DNA of 64,000 nt from Goodfellowiella coeruleoviolacea (GTDB lineage: Bacteria; Actinomycetota; Actinomycetes; Mycobacteriales; Pseudonocardiaceae): positions 62,001-126,000 of the forward strand of contig NZ_JAMTCK010000006.1 of NCBI RefSeq assembly GCF_024171785.1, in the 5' to 3' direction. Below the pieces are notes generated by a model, which saw only the letters and a program-made list of their open reading frames with translations, searched no databases and was not told the DNA's origin. Below are positions 26,249 to 34,414 of the stretch, one piece after another (position 1 is the stretch's first letter; each line of letters starts with the position of its first letter). A program made the translations under genes and the position numbers.

Positions 26249-26436
26249 AACGCTCCCCTTACCACGATCGTGCTGATATTCGTCCCGGAATTCCGGCGGA
26301 ACCGGCCAGTGAGACGACGCCCCTCGTTCCCGGGTTCCCGGCGGAACCAGAGATGAGTACTTGTACGCAGCAAAGCGGAACCAGCGCCAGGAATGCCGTC
26401 AACCGGACACAGTGGACGGTTCGGTGCGTGGTCCAC

Positions 26437-26994
26437 TCAGGACCGACGCCCGGACCTCCGGACCGCGCCGGCGACCAGGGTGACGATCAGCGCCACCACC
26501 AGCGGAGCGATGATGGTGGCGAAGCGCTCGACGTTGGCACCTGTCGCCGTGGCGTCGCGCTGCGCCTGGATGTTCTCCGCGCCGTAGTAGATCTTCAGCC
26601 GCACGCGCTTGTCGGCGAAGCAGGCCAGCCGCCCCGGCCCGGGCTGGTCCGGGTGCATCTCGACGGCCACGCCGGAGAACGTGTTCAGGTACTTGGGCGC
26701 GTCCTGCAGGGGCAGGTCCTTGTTGCTGTCGGAGACGAACACGCACCGGACCGTGCCCGCGGCCCTGCTGTCGTCCTTCTCGATCTTGGCCGGTCCGCCG
26801 GGCCACGGCACACCGTCCGGCATGGACAGACCGGTGAGCCGGCGCAGGTCGTAGTTGGTCGACGTGTAGGTGGTCTCGTCCGCCGAGGTCACCACGAAGT
26901 AGGTCACCAGCTGGTAGCCCAGGATGCCGAGGCTGGCCAGCACGGCGACACCCCACAGCACGACCTTCCACAGGCTCTTCGGCTTTCCCGACAT
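26437..26994 (-). CDS. Two-helix membrane protein in the WXG-type module
   Basis: 185 residues. Membrane helices at about 10-35 (VVLWGVAVLASLGILGYQLV) and 155-175 (IIAPLVVALIVTLVAGAV); the 120 residues between them would face outside. The loop has two cysteines (VRCVFVSD and RLACFADKRV) about 45 residues apart that could pair, and the block VRLKIYYGAENIQAQRDATA. Basic residues at both ends keep the termini inside. Not recognised as a known family. Same strand as the helical module and between its two paralogous small genes, so probably related to it. Confidence 0.65.
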   Translation of the reverse strand: MSGKPKSLWKVVLWGVAVLASLGILGYQLVTYFVVTSADETTYTSTNYDLRRLTGLSMPDGVPWPGGPAKIEKDDSRAAGTVRCVFVSDSNKDLPLQDAPKYLNTFSGVAVEMHPDQPGPGRLACFADKRVRLKIYYGAENIQAQRDATATGANVERFATIIAPLVVALIVTLVAGAVRRSGRRS

Positions 26995-27096
26995 GCTTCC
27001 CCCCCTCGACAGGGCCCCGACGGCGGGACAGTCTGCCAGCCCGCGGCCGCGCTCGGGTCCACTACGAACAAACGGACCCCGAAACGATGGCCCTGG

Positions 27097-27552
27097 TCAC
27101 CAGGCCCGGCGGCGCAGCACCTGGCGCAGGCCCTCGTCCTCGTTCTCGTCCCAGGAGCGCGGCTCGGGCCGCCGGTCGCGGGCGGCGGTCGCGGTCGCGG
27201 CGTCGTCCACACCGGACGGTGGACCGCCGCGGCACACCTCGCCGAACCTCGCCCGGTCGCGCGCCATGGCCGCGCGCACCCCGGCGTCGGCGCCGGCCCG
27301 GCCGGTGAGCACGTCCCGCCAGCTCAACTCGCCCCTGGCCACGCGGGCGGCCAGCGCCCTGGTCTCGGCGGACGCCTCGGGCGAGCGGGCCCAGCGCGAG
27401 ACCCGCCGGATGTCCTCAGTGGACGGCTCGGCGGTGGGGCGGCTCAGCTGCTCGGCCGCGCGCATGTCCTGCTCGGTGGCGCGCACGGCCCGACCCAGTG
27501 CCGCCTCGGCCGCCAGCACCTCGGCGCTCTTCCACGACTCGTCGGCCGCCAC
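27097..27552 (-). CDS. Helical acidic-tailed protein, paralogue of 24001-24453
   Basis: 151 residues from a GTG (27550-27552). It shares with the 24001 gene the opening DESWKSAE, the segment STEDIRRVSRWARSPEA, ARGELSWRDVLTGRAGAD and VRAAMARDR. The C-terminus is WDENEDEGLRQVLRRRAW, acidic then basic. No membrane segment or signal. It lies 18 bp after the PLP enzyme and so may share its transcript. Function unknown. Confidence 0.65.
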   Translation of the reverse strand: MAADESWKSAEVLAAEAALGRAVRATEQDMRAAEQLSRPTAEPSTEDIRRVSRWARSPEASAETRALAARVARGELSWRDVLTGRAGADAGVRAAMARDRARFGEVCRGGPPSGVDDAATATAARDRRPEPRSWDENEDEGLRQVLRRRAW

Positions 27553-27570
27553 GCCGCACCGCCGCCCCTC

Positions 27571-28689
27571 CTAGCCTGCCCGGCCCGCGCCGACCGGGTC
27601 GGCGACCCACTCGGCGCTGTCCAGGAAACGGTCCAGAACGTGGTGACAGGGTGCCAGGTCGATCCCCTCACCGGCCACCCACTCGTCGTCGTAGTAGGTG
27701 TGCGCGTACCGCTCGCCGCCGTCGCAGAGCAGGGTGACCACACTGCCCCGCTGACCGGCCGCGACCAACTCGGCCACGATCTGGAAGGCGCCCCACAGGT
27801 TGGTGCCGGTGGACCCGCCGACCCGGCGGCCGAGCACGTGCTCGACGTGCCGGATGGTGGCGATGGACGCGGCGTCGGGCACCTTGATCATCCGGTCGAT
27901 CACCTGCCCGACGAAGGACGGCTCCACCCGGGGCCGGCCGATGCCCTCGATCCGCGACCCGCCCGTCGCGGTCAGCTCCGGCGCCTGGTCCCGCCAGGCC
28001 GCGAAGAACACCGAGCGCTCCGGGTCGACCACGGCCAGCCGGGTGCGCAGCCGGCGGTAGCGGATGTAGCGGCCGATGGTGGCGCTGGTGCCGCCGGTGC
28101 CGGCGCCGACCACGATCCACTCCGGGACCGGGTGCGGCTCCAGCGCCAGCTGCTCGAAGATCGACTCGGCGATGTTGTTGTTGCCCCGCCAGTCCGTGGC
28201 CCGCTCGGCGTGGGTGAACTGGTCCATGAAGTGGCCGCCCAGCTCGTGGGCCAGCCGCCGCGACTCGTCGTAGATGGCGTCGGCCCGGTCCACGAAGTGG
28301 CAGCGCCCACCCTGCCGCTCGATCAGCTCGATCTTGGCGCGGCTGGTCGAGCGGGGCACCACCGCGATGAACGGCAGGCCGAGCAGCTGGGCGAAGTACG
28401 CCTCGGACACGGCCGTCGACCCGGAGGACGCCTCGATCACCGGGGTGCCCCTGGTGACCCAGCCGTTGCAGATCGCGTAGAGGAACAGCGACCGGGCGAG
28501 CCGGTGCTTGAGCGAGCCGGTCGGGTGGGTGGACTCGTCCTTCAGGTAGAGGTCGACACCCCAGTCGGCGGGTAGGGGGAACCGCAGCAGGTGGGTGTCG
28601 GCGCTGCGGTTGGCGTCCGCCTCGATGACGCGGACCGCCTCGCAGACCCAGTCCCTGGTCGTCTCACTGCACCTGTCCACGGCGTTCAC
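27571..28689 (-). CDS. PLP-dependent cysteine synthase-fold enzyme, Cds1-like L-cysteine desulfhydrase
   Basis: 372 residues, fold type II PLP enzyme. The cofactor lysine is K61 in SLKHR, the phosphate/substrate loop is [14 protein letters not shown], and [18 protein letters not shown] binds the PLP phosphate. The N-terminal extension and overall length fit the Cds1 subgroup (M. tuberculosis Rv3684), which degrades cysteine to H2S, pyruvate and ammonia, rather than CysK/CysM of about 310 residues. The call to desulfhydrase is by subgroup resemblance only. First gene after the DUF4229 gene, 27 bp away. Confidence 0.8.
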   Translation of the reverse strand: MNAVDRCSETTRDWVCEAVRVIEADANRSADTHLLRFPLPADWGVDLYLKDESTHPTGSLKHRLARSLFLYAICNGWVTRGTPVIEASSGSTAVSEAYFAQLLGLPFIAVVPRSTSRAKIELIERQGGRCHFVDRADAIYDESRRLAHELGGHFMDQFTHAERATDWRGNNNIAESIFEQLALEPHPVPEWIVVGAGTGGTSATIGRYIRYRRLRTRLAVVDPERSVFFAAWRDQAPELTATGGSRIEGIGRPRVEPSFVGQVIDRMIKVPDAASIATIRHVEHVLGRRVGGSTGTNLWGAFQIVAELVAAGQRGSVVTLLCDGGERYAHTYYDDEWVAGEGIDLAPCHHVLDRFLDSAEWVADPVGAGRAG

Positions 28690-28716
28690 GCCGGCACTGT
28701 AACCGGCGGCGCCGGG

Positions 28717-29169
28717 CTACTCCCCGCGCAGTTGGGCGCGCAGCGCCTGGCGCACCACGGCGCGTTCGGCCAGCCCGGTGGCCACCCGGGTGCGCAGGCC
28801 GCGCAGCAGCACCAGGGACAGCGGCGCCATCACCACGATCGCCACGGCCAGCCCCACCACCAGGGGCACCTGGAACAGGGCGAGCACCGCGGCGAGCGCG
28901 GCGATCAGCCCGAACCTGGCCAGCGCGTACACGGTGATGTCCAGCCCGAGCCGGCCGGCCCTGGTCGCGGTGGGCACCTCGGCCCCAGCGACACCGGCCC
29001 CAGCGGCGATGGCCCCTGGGACACCGGCCCCTGGGACACCGGTCTCAGCGGCGCTGGCTCCTGCGGCGTTGGCTTCTGCGGCACTGGCTTCTGCGACGCT
29101 GGCCCCGAGGACGTCGGCCTTGGCCTGGTCAGCTGGGTTCCCGTCCGCCTGTCCACCTGTGGGTCGCAC
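28717..29169 (-). CDS. DUF4229 membrane protein with Ala-rich N-terminal repeats
   Basis: 150 residues. The C-terminal 80 (LDITVYALARFGLIAALAAV, LALFQVPLVVGLAVAIVVMA, RGLRTRVATGLAERAVVR) is a two-helix DUF4229 protein, an actinobacterial family of unknown role found near menaquinone/haem genes. The first 65 residues are a low-complexity Ala/Gly/Val/Pro run (AEASAAEANAAGASAAE, GVPGAGVPG) encoded by imperfect DNA repeats. The true start may be an internal GTG near 28973, leaving only the conserved domain. Confidence 0.7.
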   Translation of the reverse strand: MRPTGGQADGNPADQAKADVLGASVAEASAAEANAAGASAAETGVPGAGVPGAIAAGAGVAGAEVPTATRAGRLGLDITVYALARFGLIAALAAVLALFQVPLVVGLAVAIVVMAPLSLVLLRGLRTRVATGLAERAVVRQALRAQLRGE

Positions 29170-29178
29170 GCTCCCAGG

Positions 29179-29667
29179 TTACTCGCCCGGTTCTGGTTCA
29201 CCCGGTACCGCCGGCGCCGGCACCTCCCCGGTGTTGGGGCGCCCCTCGAACCGGGTGGACAGCACCACGGTGGTCCTGGTCCTGGCCACCCCGGCGATGC
29301 GCCGCAGCCGCCCGAGGGTGCGCTCCAGCTCGTCCACGGTGGCCACCCGGACCTTGACCACGAACGCCTCGTCGCCGGCGACCGCGTAGCAGGACTCCAC
29401 CTCGGACAGCCGGCCCAGTTCGTCGGCCACCTCGTCGTCGTCAGCGGTGTCGGTCGGCTGGATGCCGATCAGCGCGGTCACACCGAGACCGACCAGGCTC
29501 GGCTCGACCATGGCGTGGTAACCGGTGATCACGCCGGTCGATTCGAGCTTGCCGACCCGCTCGTGCACGGCCGAGGCCGACAGCCCCACCTTTCGCCCCA
29601 GATCGGCGTACGTTGCCCTGCCGTTGACCCGCAGCGCCGCGATGATCTGGCGATCGAGAGCATCCAC
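29179..29667 (-). CDS. Lrp/AsnC-family regulator
   Basis: 162 residues from a GTG start. The N-terminal helix-turn-helix (LDRQIIAALRVNGRATYADL, GLSASAVHERVGKLESTGVI) is followed by a RAM ligand-sensing domain (VEPSLVGLGVTALIGI, SCYAVAGDEAFVVKVRV, TTVVLSTRFEGRP). Such proteins form octamers and respond to amino acids. It is 9 bp from the DUF4229 gene and near the Cds1-like enzyme, so control of sulphur amino acid use is plausible but unproved. Confidence 0.9.
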   Translation of the reverse strand: MDALDRQIIAALRVNGRATYADLGRKVGLSASAVHERVGKLESTGVITGYHAMVEPSLVGLGVTALIGIQPTDTADDDEVADELGRLSEVESCYAVAGDEAFVVKVRVATVDELERTLGRLRRIAGVARTRTTVVLSTRFEGRPNTGEVPAPAVPGEPEPGE

Positions 29668-29831
29668 CCGGCACAGCTTAGGCCCGCACGACCGATGTCC
29701 GAACCGGGCGGTTCGTCCCTTACTCCCCCTTTACTATCAGCCAAGCGTTCGAGTACCTGACGGGTGAGATGCGACGATGCGACCGGTACGCCGGATCCCC
29801 GCTGGCGCTCGACAGGCGAAGGAGGACGAGA

Positions 29832-30062
29832 GTGACCGCCATCGTGCAGAGCACCCGTCAGCACAGCAACGAGCGACTTCTCACTCCCGGTGAGGTCGCG
29901 ACCCTGTTCCGGGTCGACCCCAAGACCGTCACCCGCTGGGCGACCGCCGGCCGAATCGGGTCGATCCGCACTCCCGGAGGCCACCGCCGGTTCCGCGAGT
30001 CCGAGGTCAAGGCGCTGCTGTCCGAACTCACCACCGAGGCGACGGAACCCGTCCGCCACTGA
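29832..30062 (+). CDS. bldC: BldC-type MerR-like developmental regulator
   Basis: 76 residues from GTG 29832 with AAGGAGG (29819-29825) six bases before it. The single winged helix LLTPGEVATLFRVDPKTVTR, WATAGRIGSIRTPGGHRRFR matches Streptomyces BldC closely; BldC binds DNA as head-to-tail oligomers on direct repeats and controls onset of differentiation. The N-terminal 18 residues (TAIVQSTRQHSNER) differ. It stands alone, divergent from the Lrp gene. An upstream in-frame extension to 29769 is ruled out by the strong ribosome site. Confidence 0.92.
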   Translation: MTAIVQSTRQHSNERLLTPGEVATLFRVDPKTVTRWATAGRIGSIRTPGGHRRFRESEVKALLSELTTEATEPVRH

Positions 30063-30207
30063 ACACCCTCCGCACACTGGCAGCGGTGAACTGACGCTGT
30101 CGTTCCGCTGTCAGTGTGCAAGGCCGTGCCCGACAGGATGGCCTCACCCGCTCTTTCCCCGCTGGGGGTTAACCTCAGGGGTGCGGGAACCTGAGGAGGT
30201 GGCGGCC

Positions 30208-30384
30208 ATGTTGTACGTGTTGGCGGCGATTGGTGCGCTCACCGTGGCCATACTGCTCTGGCGAGCGTTTGGCCCGGAACGCCTTGGCGTGGCCACCCGG
30301 CCCACCATCGCACCGGACGACGACCCCGAGTTCCTGCGCCGGCTGGGTGAGCAGACCCGGCGGCGCGACGACGACGAGACCTGA
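30208..30384 (+). CDS. 58-residue single-helix membrane protein
   Basis: ATG 30208 has GAGGAGG eight bases upstream. One membrane helix at 2-20 (LYVLAAIGALTVAILLWRAF) is followed by a cytoplasmic charged tail (DDDPEFLRRLGEQTRRRDDD). The length, ribosome site and tail composition support a real small gene. It follows bldC by 145 bp. Function unknown. Confidence 0.7.
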   Translation: MLYVLAAIGALTVAILLWRAFGPERLGVATRPTIAPDDDPEFLRRLGEQTRRRDDDET

Positions 30385-30468
30385 GCGCAGCCCCCGCCCT
30401 CCCAGGGGGGCGACCCCGGGTCCAGCCTATCGGCGCTCCCCCGTGCACAACAGGCCGTGGCCCGCACC

Positions 30469-30496
30469 TGTGGACAACCGCGGTGCCTGTGGACAA
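30469..30496 (-). other. Second pair of DnaA-box-like nonamers
   Basis: TGTGGACAA at 30469-30477 and 30488-30496 is the complement of TTGTCCACA. The spacing, 19 bp, equals that of the pair at 9855. The pair sits between convergent genes. Confidence 0.4.
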
Positions 30497-30515
30497 CTCG
30501 GGGGTTTCGGCCATA

Positions 30516-30571
30516 CCTCGGTTGACAACGCCGTCCTCGGTTGCCAACGCCGTCCTCGGTTGACGACCCGG
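30516..30571. repeat. 19-bp tandem repeat, three copies
   Basis: CCTCGGTTGACAACGCCGT begins at 30516 and 30535, with a degenerate third copy at 30554. It is just 3' of the LtrA gene. Confidence 0.75.
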
Positions 30572-30584
30572 CCCCCGCTGGCGG

Positions 30585-31724
30585 CTAGCGCAGGCGCACC
30601 TCGGCGAGCATGGCCGCGACCAGCACCGCCAGCAGCGTCCCCAACTGGGCCAGACCACTACCGGCCGCGCCGACCACCGTGGTGGCCAACGCCAGCAGCG
30701 GAGCCGCCACCCGGACCACCGTCGGCCGCAGCCCCAGGATCCACCGCAGCAGCAGGTTCCCCAGCAGGTACAGCGCGGCACCGCCACCCACGGCCAGGGC
30801 AGCCGACAGGTACAGGTGCTCACCGGGGTGCGCCACCGCCTTCTTCACCCCGGCGGCGAACACGATCAGGCCGGCGAGCAGCAGCAGGAACGTGTGGCCG
30901 TAGCCGGTGAGGGCCGCCCAGGAGCGCTGACGGGGCTCGATGCGCGCCATGCCCTCCTCGAAGCGGTGGTTGTCAGTGAAGTAGAACCACCACAGCGCCG
31001 CGAGCACACCCAGGGCCAGCACCGACACACTGACCAGACCGAGGTCGACGGGCAGATCGGTGGCGCCCACCCCGATGGCGATGACGGTCTCCCCCAGGGC
31101 GATGATCAACACCAGCCCGTGCCGCTCCACGAAGTGTCCTGGCGCGACGGTGAATCCGGCCGCCCGATGCACCAGCGGATGCAGCCACAGCACCAGCGGG
31201 GCGGCGACCCACAACACCCAGTGGAGCGGGCCGTCCACCAGGGCGGCGGCCACGATGAGCAGGGCGGCGGCCAGGTTCCACGGTGCCAACTGGAGCAGGC
31301 CGCGCCAGACCGTGGTCGTCCCGTTGGCCAGGAACAGCGCGATGTGCACCAGGGTGACCACCAGGTAGGCCAGCCCGAACGCCAGCCCGCTGTCCCCGAA
31401 CGCGCCCGGCACGGCCAGCGCGGCGACCAGGAAACCGGCCATGCCCAGCACGAGCAGCGCCTGGCTGCGCGCCCGCACCGGCGGCACCGCGTTGGTGGAC
31501 CACGCGTACCCGCCGTACATCCACCACAGCACGGCCAGCAGCAGCGTCATCCTGGCCAGGCCGACCAGGTCGAACTGGTCGACCAGCACCGTGTTCAGCC
31601 AGCCCACGGTGTAGACGAACACCAGGTCGAAGAACAGCTCGATGGTGCTGACGCCGGTGTTGGCCGGGTCGCGGGTCGCCGAGCGCGCGGGGGTGGCGCT
31701 CGCCCGCTGGGTGGAGACGTCCAT
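30585..31724 (-). CDS. Low-temperature-requirement A (LtrA) family membrane protein
   Basis: 379 residues with about ten to twelve membrane helices. LtrA signatures: STIELFFDLVFVYTVGWLN near residue 28, an LWWMYGGYAW block, HFVERHGLVLIIALGETVIAIG near 200, and LWWFYFTDNHR. The family is named for a Listeria gene needed at low temperature; its activity is unknown. The N-terminal 24 residues are Ala/Thr/Arg-rich. It is 19 bp from the MinD-like gene on the same strand and may be cotranscribed. Confidence 0.85.
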   Translation of the reverse strand: MDVSTQRASATPARSATRDPANTGVSTIELFFDLVFVYTVGWLNTVLVDQFDLVGLARMTLLLAVLWWMYGGYAWSTNAVPPVRARSQALLVLGMAGFLVAALAVPGAFGDSGLAFGLAYLVVTLVHIALFLANGTTTVWRGLLQLAPWNLAAALLIVAAALVDGPLHWVLWVAAPLVLWLHPLVHRAAGFTVAPGHFVERHGLVLIIALGETVIAIGVGATDLPVDLGLVSVSVLALGVLAALWWFYFTDNHRFEEGMARIEPRQRSWAALTGYGHTFLLLLAGLIVFAAGVKKAVAHPGEHLYLSAALAVGGGAALYLLGNLLLRWILGLRPTVVRVAAPLLALATTVVGAAGSGLAQLGTLLAVLVAAMLAEVRLR

Positions 31725-31743
31725 CAGTGTTGCCTGACGCCCC

Positions 31744-33222
31744 TCAGCTGGGGAAGTCGGCCGCGACCGTGGCGGCCAGTTCCAGCAGCGCCAGCCTGGT
31801 CTCCGGGGCGAGCTGGTCCAGCTCGATCTCCGCGCCCTCCTCCAGGTGCGGGTCGAACGGGATCCGGCACACCGCCCGGCAGCGCGCGCCGAAGTGCGCG
31901 GCCAGCTTGGTCAAGTCCACTTTGCCCGCGGTCGGCCGCACCGAGTTGATCACCGCGACCGACTTGGCCACCAGGTCTCGGTAGCCGTGCGCGTCCAGCC
32001 AGTCCAGGGTGGCCGCGGCGCTCTGCGCGCCGTCCACCGATCCGGACGAGACGATCACCAGCGAGTCGGCCAGGTCCAGCACGCCGCGCATGGCCGAGTG
32101 CATCAGCCCGGTGCCGCAGTCGGTCAGCACGATGTTGTAGAAGTGCTCCAGCAGCGCGACGGTCTTGCGGTAGTCCTCCTCGCTGAACGCCTCGGACACC
32201 GCCGGGTCCTGCTCGCTGGCCAGCACCTCCAACCGGCTGGGGCCCAGCGAGGTGTAGGACCGGACGTCGCTGTACTTGGTGATCCGGTTGGCGTCGCGCA
32301 GCAGGTGCCGCACGGTGGCCGTGGTCTCCCGGGGGATCTTCATGCTCAGCGTGCCCCGGTCGGGGTTGGCGTCCACCGCGATCACCCGGTCACCGCGCAG
32401 CGACGAGAACGTCGAGCCCAGGGTCGTGGTGGTCGTGGTCTTGCCGACCCCGCCCTTGAGGCTGAGCATGGCGATCTTGTAGCACCCGCGCAGCGGCTGG
32501 TTGATCCGCATGATCAGCTCGCGCCGGCGCAGGTCGCCCGGGCTCTCGCCGAGGTTGACCATGCCGCCGCTGACCTTGTAGAGGGTGCGCCGCCACCCGG
32601 ACTGCGGTGGCCGCTTGGCCTGCTTGATCAGCCGCTGCGAGGTGACCTCCTGCGCGGAGGTGTTCCGGCCCTGCTGCGGCGCCGGCTGCTGCTGCGGCGC
32701 GTACTGCGGCTGCTGCGGGTACTGCTGCGGGCCGCCGCCGGGCACCGGCCCACCCGGGTAGCCGGCCCCGTACACCTGCTGGTGCGGTCCGGACGGCGCC
32801 GGGTCCACGTGGTACCCGCCCGCGCCCGGATCCGCCGAGTACGGACCGGACGGTCCACCGCCGACCGAGTACGGGCCGGACTGGCCGCCACCGACCGAGT
32901 AGGGACCGGACGCGCCACCGCTCACCGCGTACGGGTCGGCCGGCTGCGGTGTGCCGCTGACCGAGTAGGGGCCCGACGCCCCGCCGCCCACCGAGTACGG
33001 GCCGGACGCGCCACCGCTCACCGGTTCCATGTGGATGGTGGGCGGATCCTGGTGGCGTCCGGCGGCGTCCGGTGTGGCCGCCCCGGTCTCCACCGGGTAC
33101 GGCCCGGACTGGCTGGGGTTGGCGCTCTGGCCGGGCACACCGTGGCTGTGCGAGTCCGCCCCGCCGGACGGCTGCCACGACACGTTGTGCCGCCGCTCAG
33201 GCTCCTCGTAGCGACCAGTCAC
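31744..33222 (-). CDS. MinD/ParA-like ATPase with N-terminal GPYSV repeats
   Basis: 492 residues. The C-terminal half is a MinD/ParA-type P-loop ATPase with deviant Walker A KGGVGKT (256-262), switch AVDANPDRGTLS, and VLTDCGTGLMHSA. The N-terminal 240 residues are disordered: ten-residue repeats of SGPYSVGGG type between about 73 and 130 (GPYSV at 74, 84, 106, 116), then Pro/Gln/Tyr. M. tuberculosis Rv0530 is an ATPase-like gene at the same place beside ccsA. Similar Pro-rich MinD-like proteins occur in ESX loci. No ParB or MinE homologue is nearby; cargo unknown. Confidence 0.82.
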   Translation of the reverse strand: MTGRYEEPERRHNVSWQPSGGADSHSHGVPGQSANPSQSGPYPVETGAATPDAAGRHQDPPTIHMEPVSGGASGPYSVGGGASGPYSVSGTPQPADPYAVSGGASGPYSVGGGQSGPYSVGGGPSGPYSADPGAGGYHVDPAPSGPHQQVYGAGYPGGPVPGGGPQQYPQQPQYAPQQQPAPQQGRNTSAQEVTSQRLIKQAKRPPQSGWRRTLYKVSGGMVNLGESPGDLRRRELIMRINQPLRGCYKIAMLSLKGGVGKTTTTTTLGSTFSSLRGDRVIAVDANPDRGTLSMKIPRETTATVRHLLRDANRITKYSDVRSYTSLGPSRLEVLASEQDPAVSEAFSEEDYRKTVALLEHFYNIVLTDCGTGLMHSAMRGVLDLADSLVIVSSGSVDGAQSAAATLDWLDAHGYRDLVAKSVAVINSVRPTAGKVDLTKLAAHFGARCRAVCRIPFDPHLEEGAEIELDQLAPETRLALLELAATVAADFPS

Positions 33223-33385
33223 CGCTGGGGTCCTCCCTGAGCAGACGCGGATCGATCGAGACCTCCCCGACCACGGCCGACGGTAGTCATCCTAGGCGGC
33301 GGGGTCGATCCGGGGTGGCCATATCACGAAGGCTTTCGCCGGGCCTTTCCCCGCCGTTACCGAAATCCCCGACGGCGGTGCGGCG

Positions 33386-34414
33386 TCACACCCCCGCGTA
33401 GGAGTGCAGGCCGGTGGTCACCAGGTTGACGAAGAACAGGTTGAACACGGTCATGGCGAATCCGACCACGTTGATCCAGGCGGCGCGGTTGCCCCGCCAG
33501 CCGGCGGTGGCGCGCGCGTGCAGGTAGGCCGCGTACACCACCCAGGCGACGAACGCGACGATCTCCTTGGGGTCCCAGCCCCAGAACCGGCCCCACGCGG
33601 ACTCGGCCCAGATCGCGCCGCAGAAGATGCCGAAGGTGTACACCGGGAAGGCGATGATCGTGGTGCGGTAGGCCAGCCGGTCGAGCAGGTCGGCCTCGGG
33701 CAGCCGGGCGGCCAGCTTCACGAACCGGCCCGGGTCGCGCTCGTTGGCCTTCCTGGCCAGGTACAGCAGGCTGGCCACGCCCGGCACCAGCAGCACACCG
33801 GACCCGCTGGCCGCGGCGGACACGTGCACCACCAGCCAGTAGGACTGCAGCGAGGGCTGCACCGGCGCGGCCGTGGTGTAGAGGGCGGTGCCGCCGATGA
33901 ACATCAGCACCACCACGGGCAGCAGCGTGAACGCGCTCAGCCGGCGGATCGGGAACTTGCGCATCAGCGCCAGCCAGGTGCCCACGGCCACGAAGCAGAC
34001 CACGGACATGTACTCGTACATGTTGCCCCAGGGCGCCCGGCCGGCGGCGAATCCGCGCAACACGATCGAGCCCAGGTGCAGCAGCGCGCCGAGCACGATC
34101 AACGCCGCGCCCATCCGGCCGAACCGCTCGGGCCGGGAGCGCTGCGGCGTGCTCACGACGCCGGGGGTGATGCGGGGCCGGTCCTGATCGGACTGATCGG
34201 ACTGATCGGTCTGGTCGGCCTGGACGACACTGCTGCCGCCGGCGCCGGCGCCGACCAGCGCGGCGGCCCTGGCGGTCCGCCCGGCCGCGGCGGCGCGCGC
34301 CGTCCGGCCGAACGCCTGCTCGACGAGCAGGAAGATCATGGCGAGCAGGTAGACGGCGACCGCGCTGCCGTAGGACCAGTCGCTGAACGTCGAGAGCGAT
34401 TCGTCGACCGGCAT
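33386..34414 (-). CDS. ccsA: Cytochrome c biogenesis protein CcsA (ResC-type haem handler)
   Basis: 342 residues, about eight membrane helices. The haem-binding Trp-rich motif WGRFWGWDPKE lies at 274-284; conserved His residues are near LLHLGSIVLRG, HVSAAAS and TGLHSYAGV. With ResB it carries haem across the membrane and ligates it to apocytochrome c. A loop after helix 1 carries a DQTDQSDQSDQ repeat. Start ATG 34412-34414 is in a TGATG overlap with the resB stop, so the two are translationally coupled. Sometimes named ccsB in actinobacteria. Confidence 0.94.
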   Translation of the reverse strand: MPVDESLSTFSDWSYGSAVAVYLLAMIFLLVEQAFGRTARAAAAGRTARAAALVGAGAGGSSVVQADQTDQSDQSDQDRPRITPGVVSTPQRSRPERFGRMGAALIVLGALLHLGSIVLRGFAAGRAPWGNMYEYMSVVCFVAVGTWLALMRKFPIRRLSAFTLLPVVVLMFIGGTALYTTAAPVQPSLQSYWLVVHVSAAASGSGVLLVPGVASLLYLARKANERDPGRFVKLAARLPEADLLDRLAYRTTIIAFPVYTFGIFCGAIWAESAWGRFWGWDPKEIVAFVAWVVYAAYLHARATAGWRGNRAAWINVVGFAMTVFNLFFVNLVTTGLHSYAGV

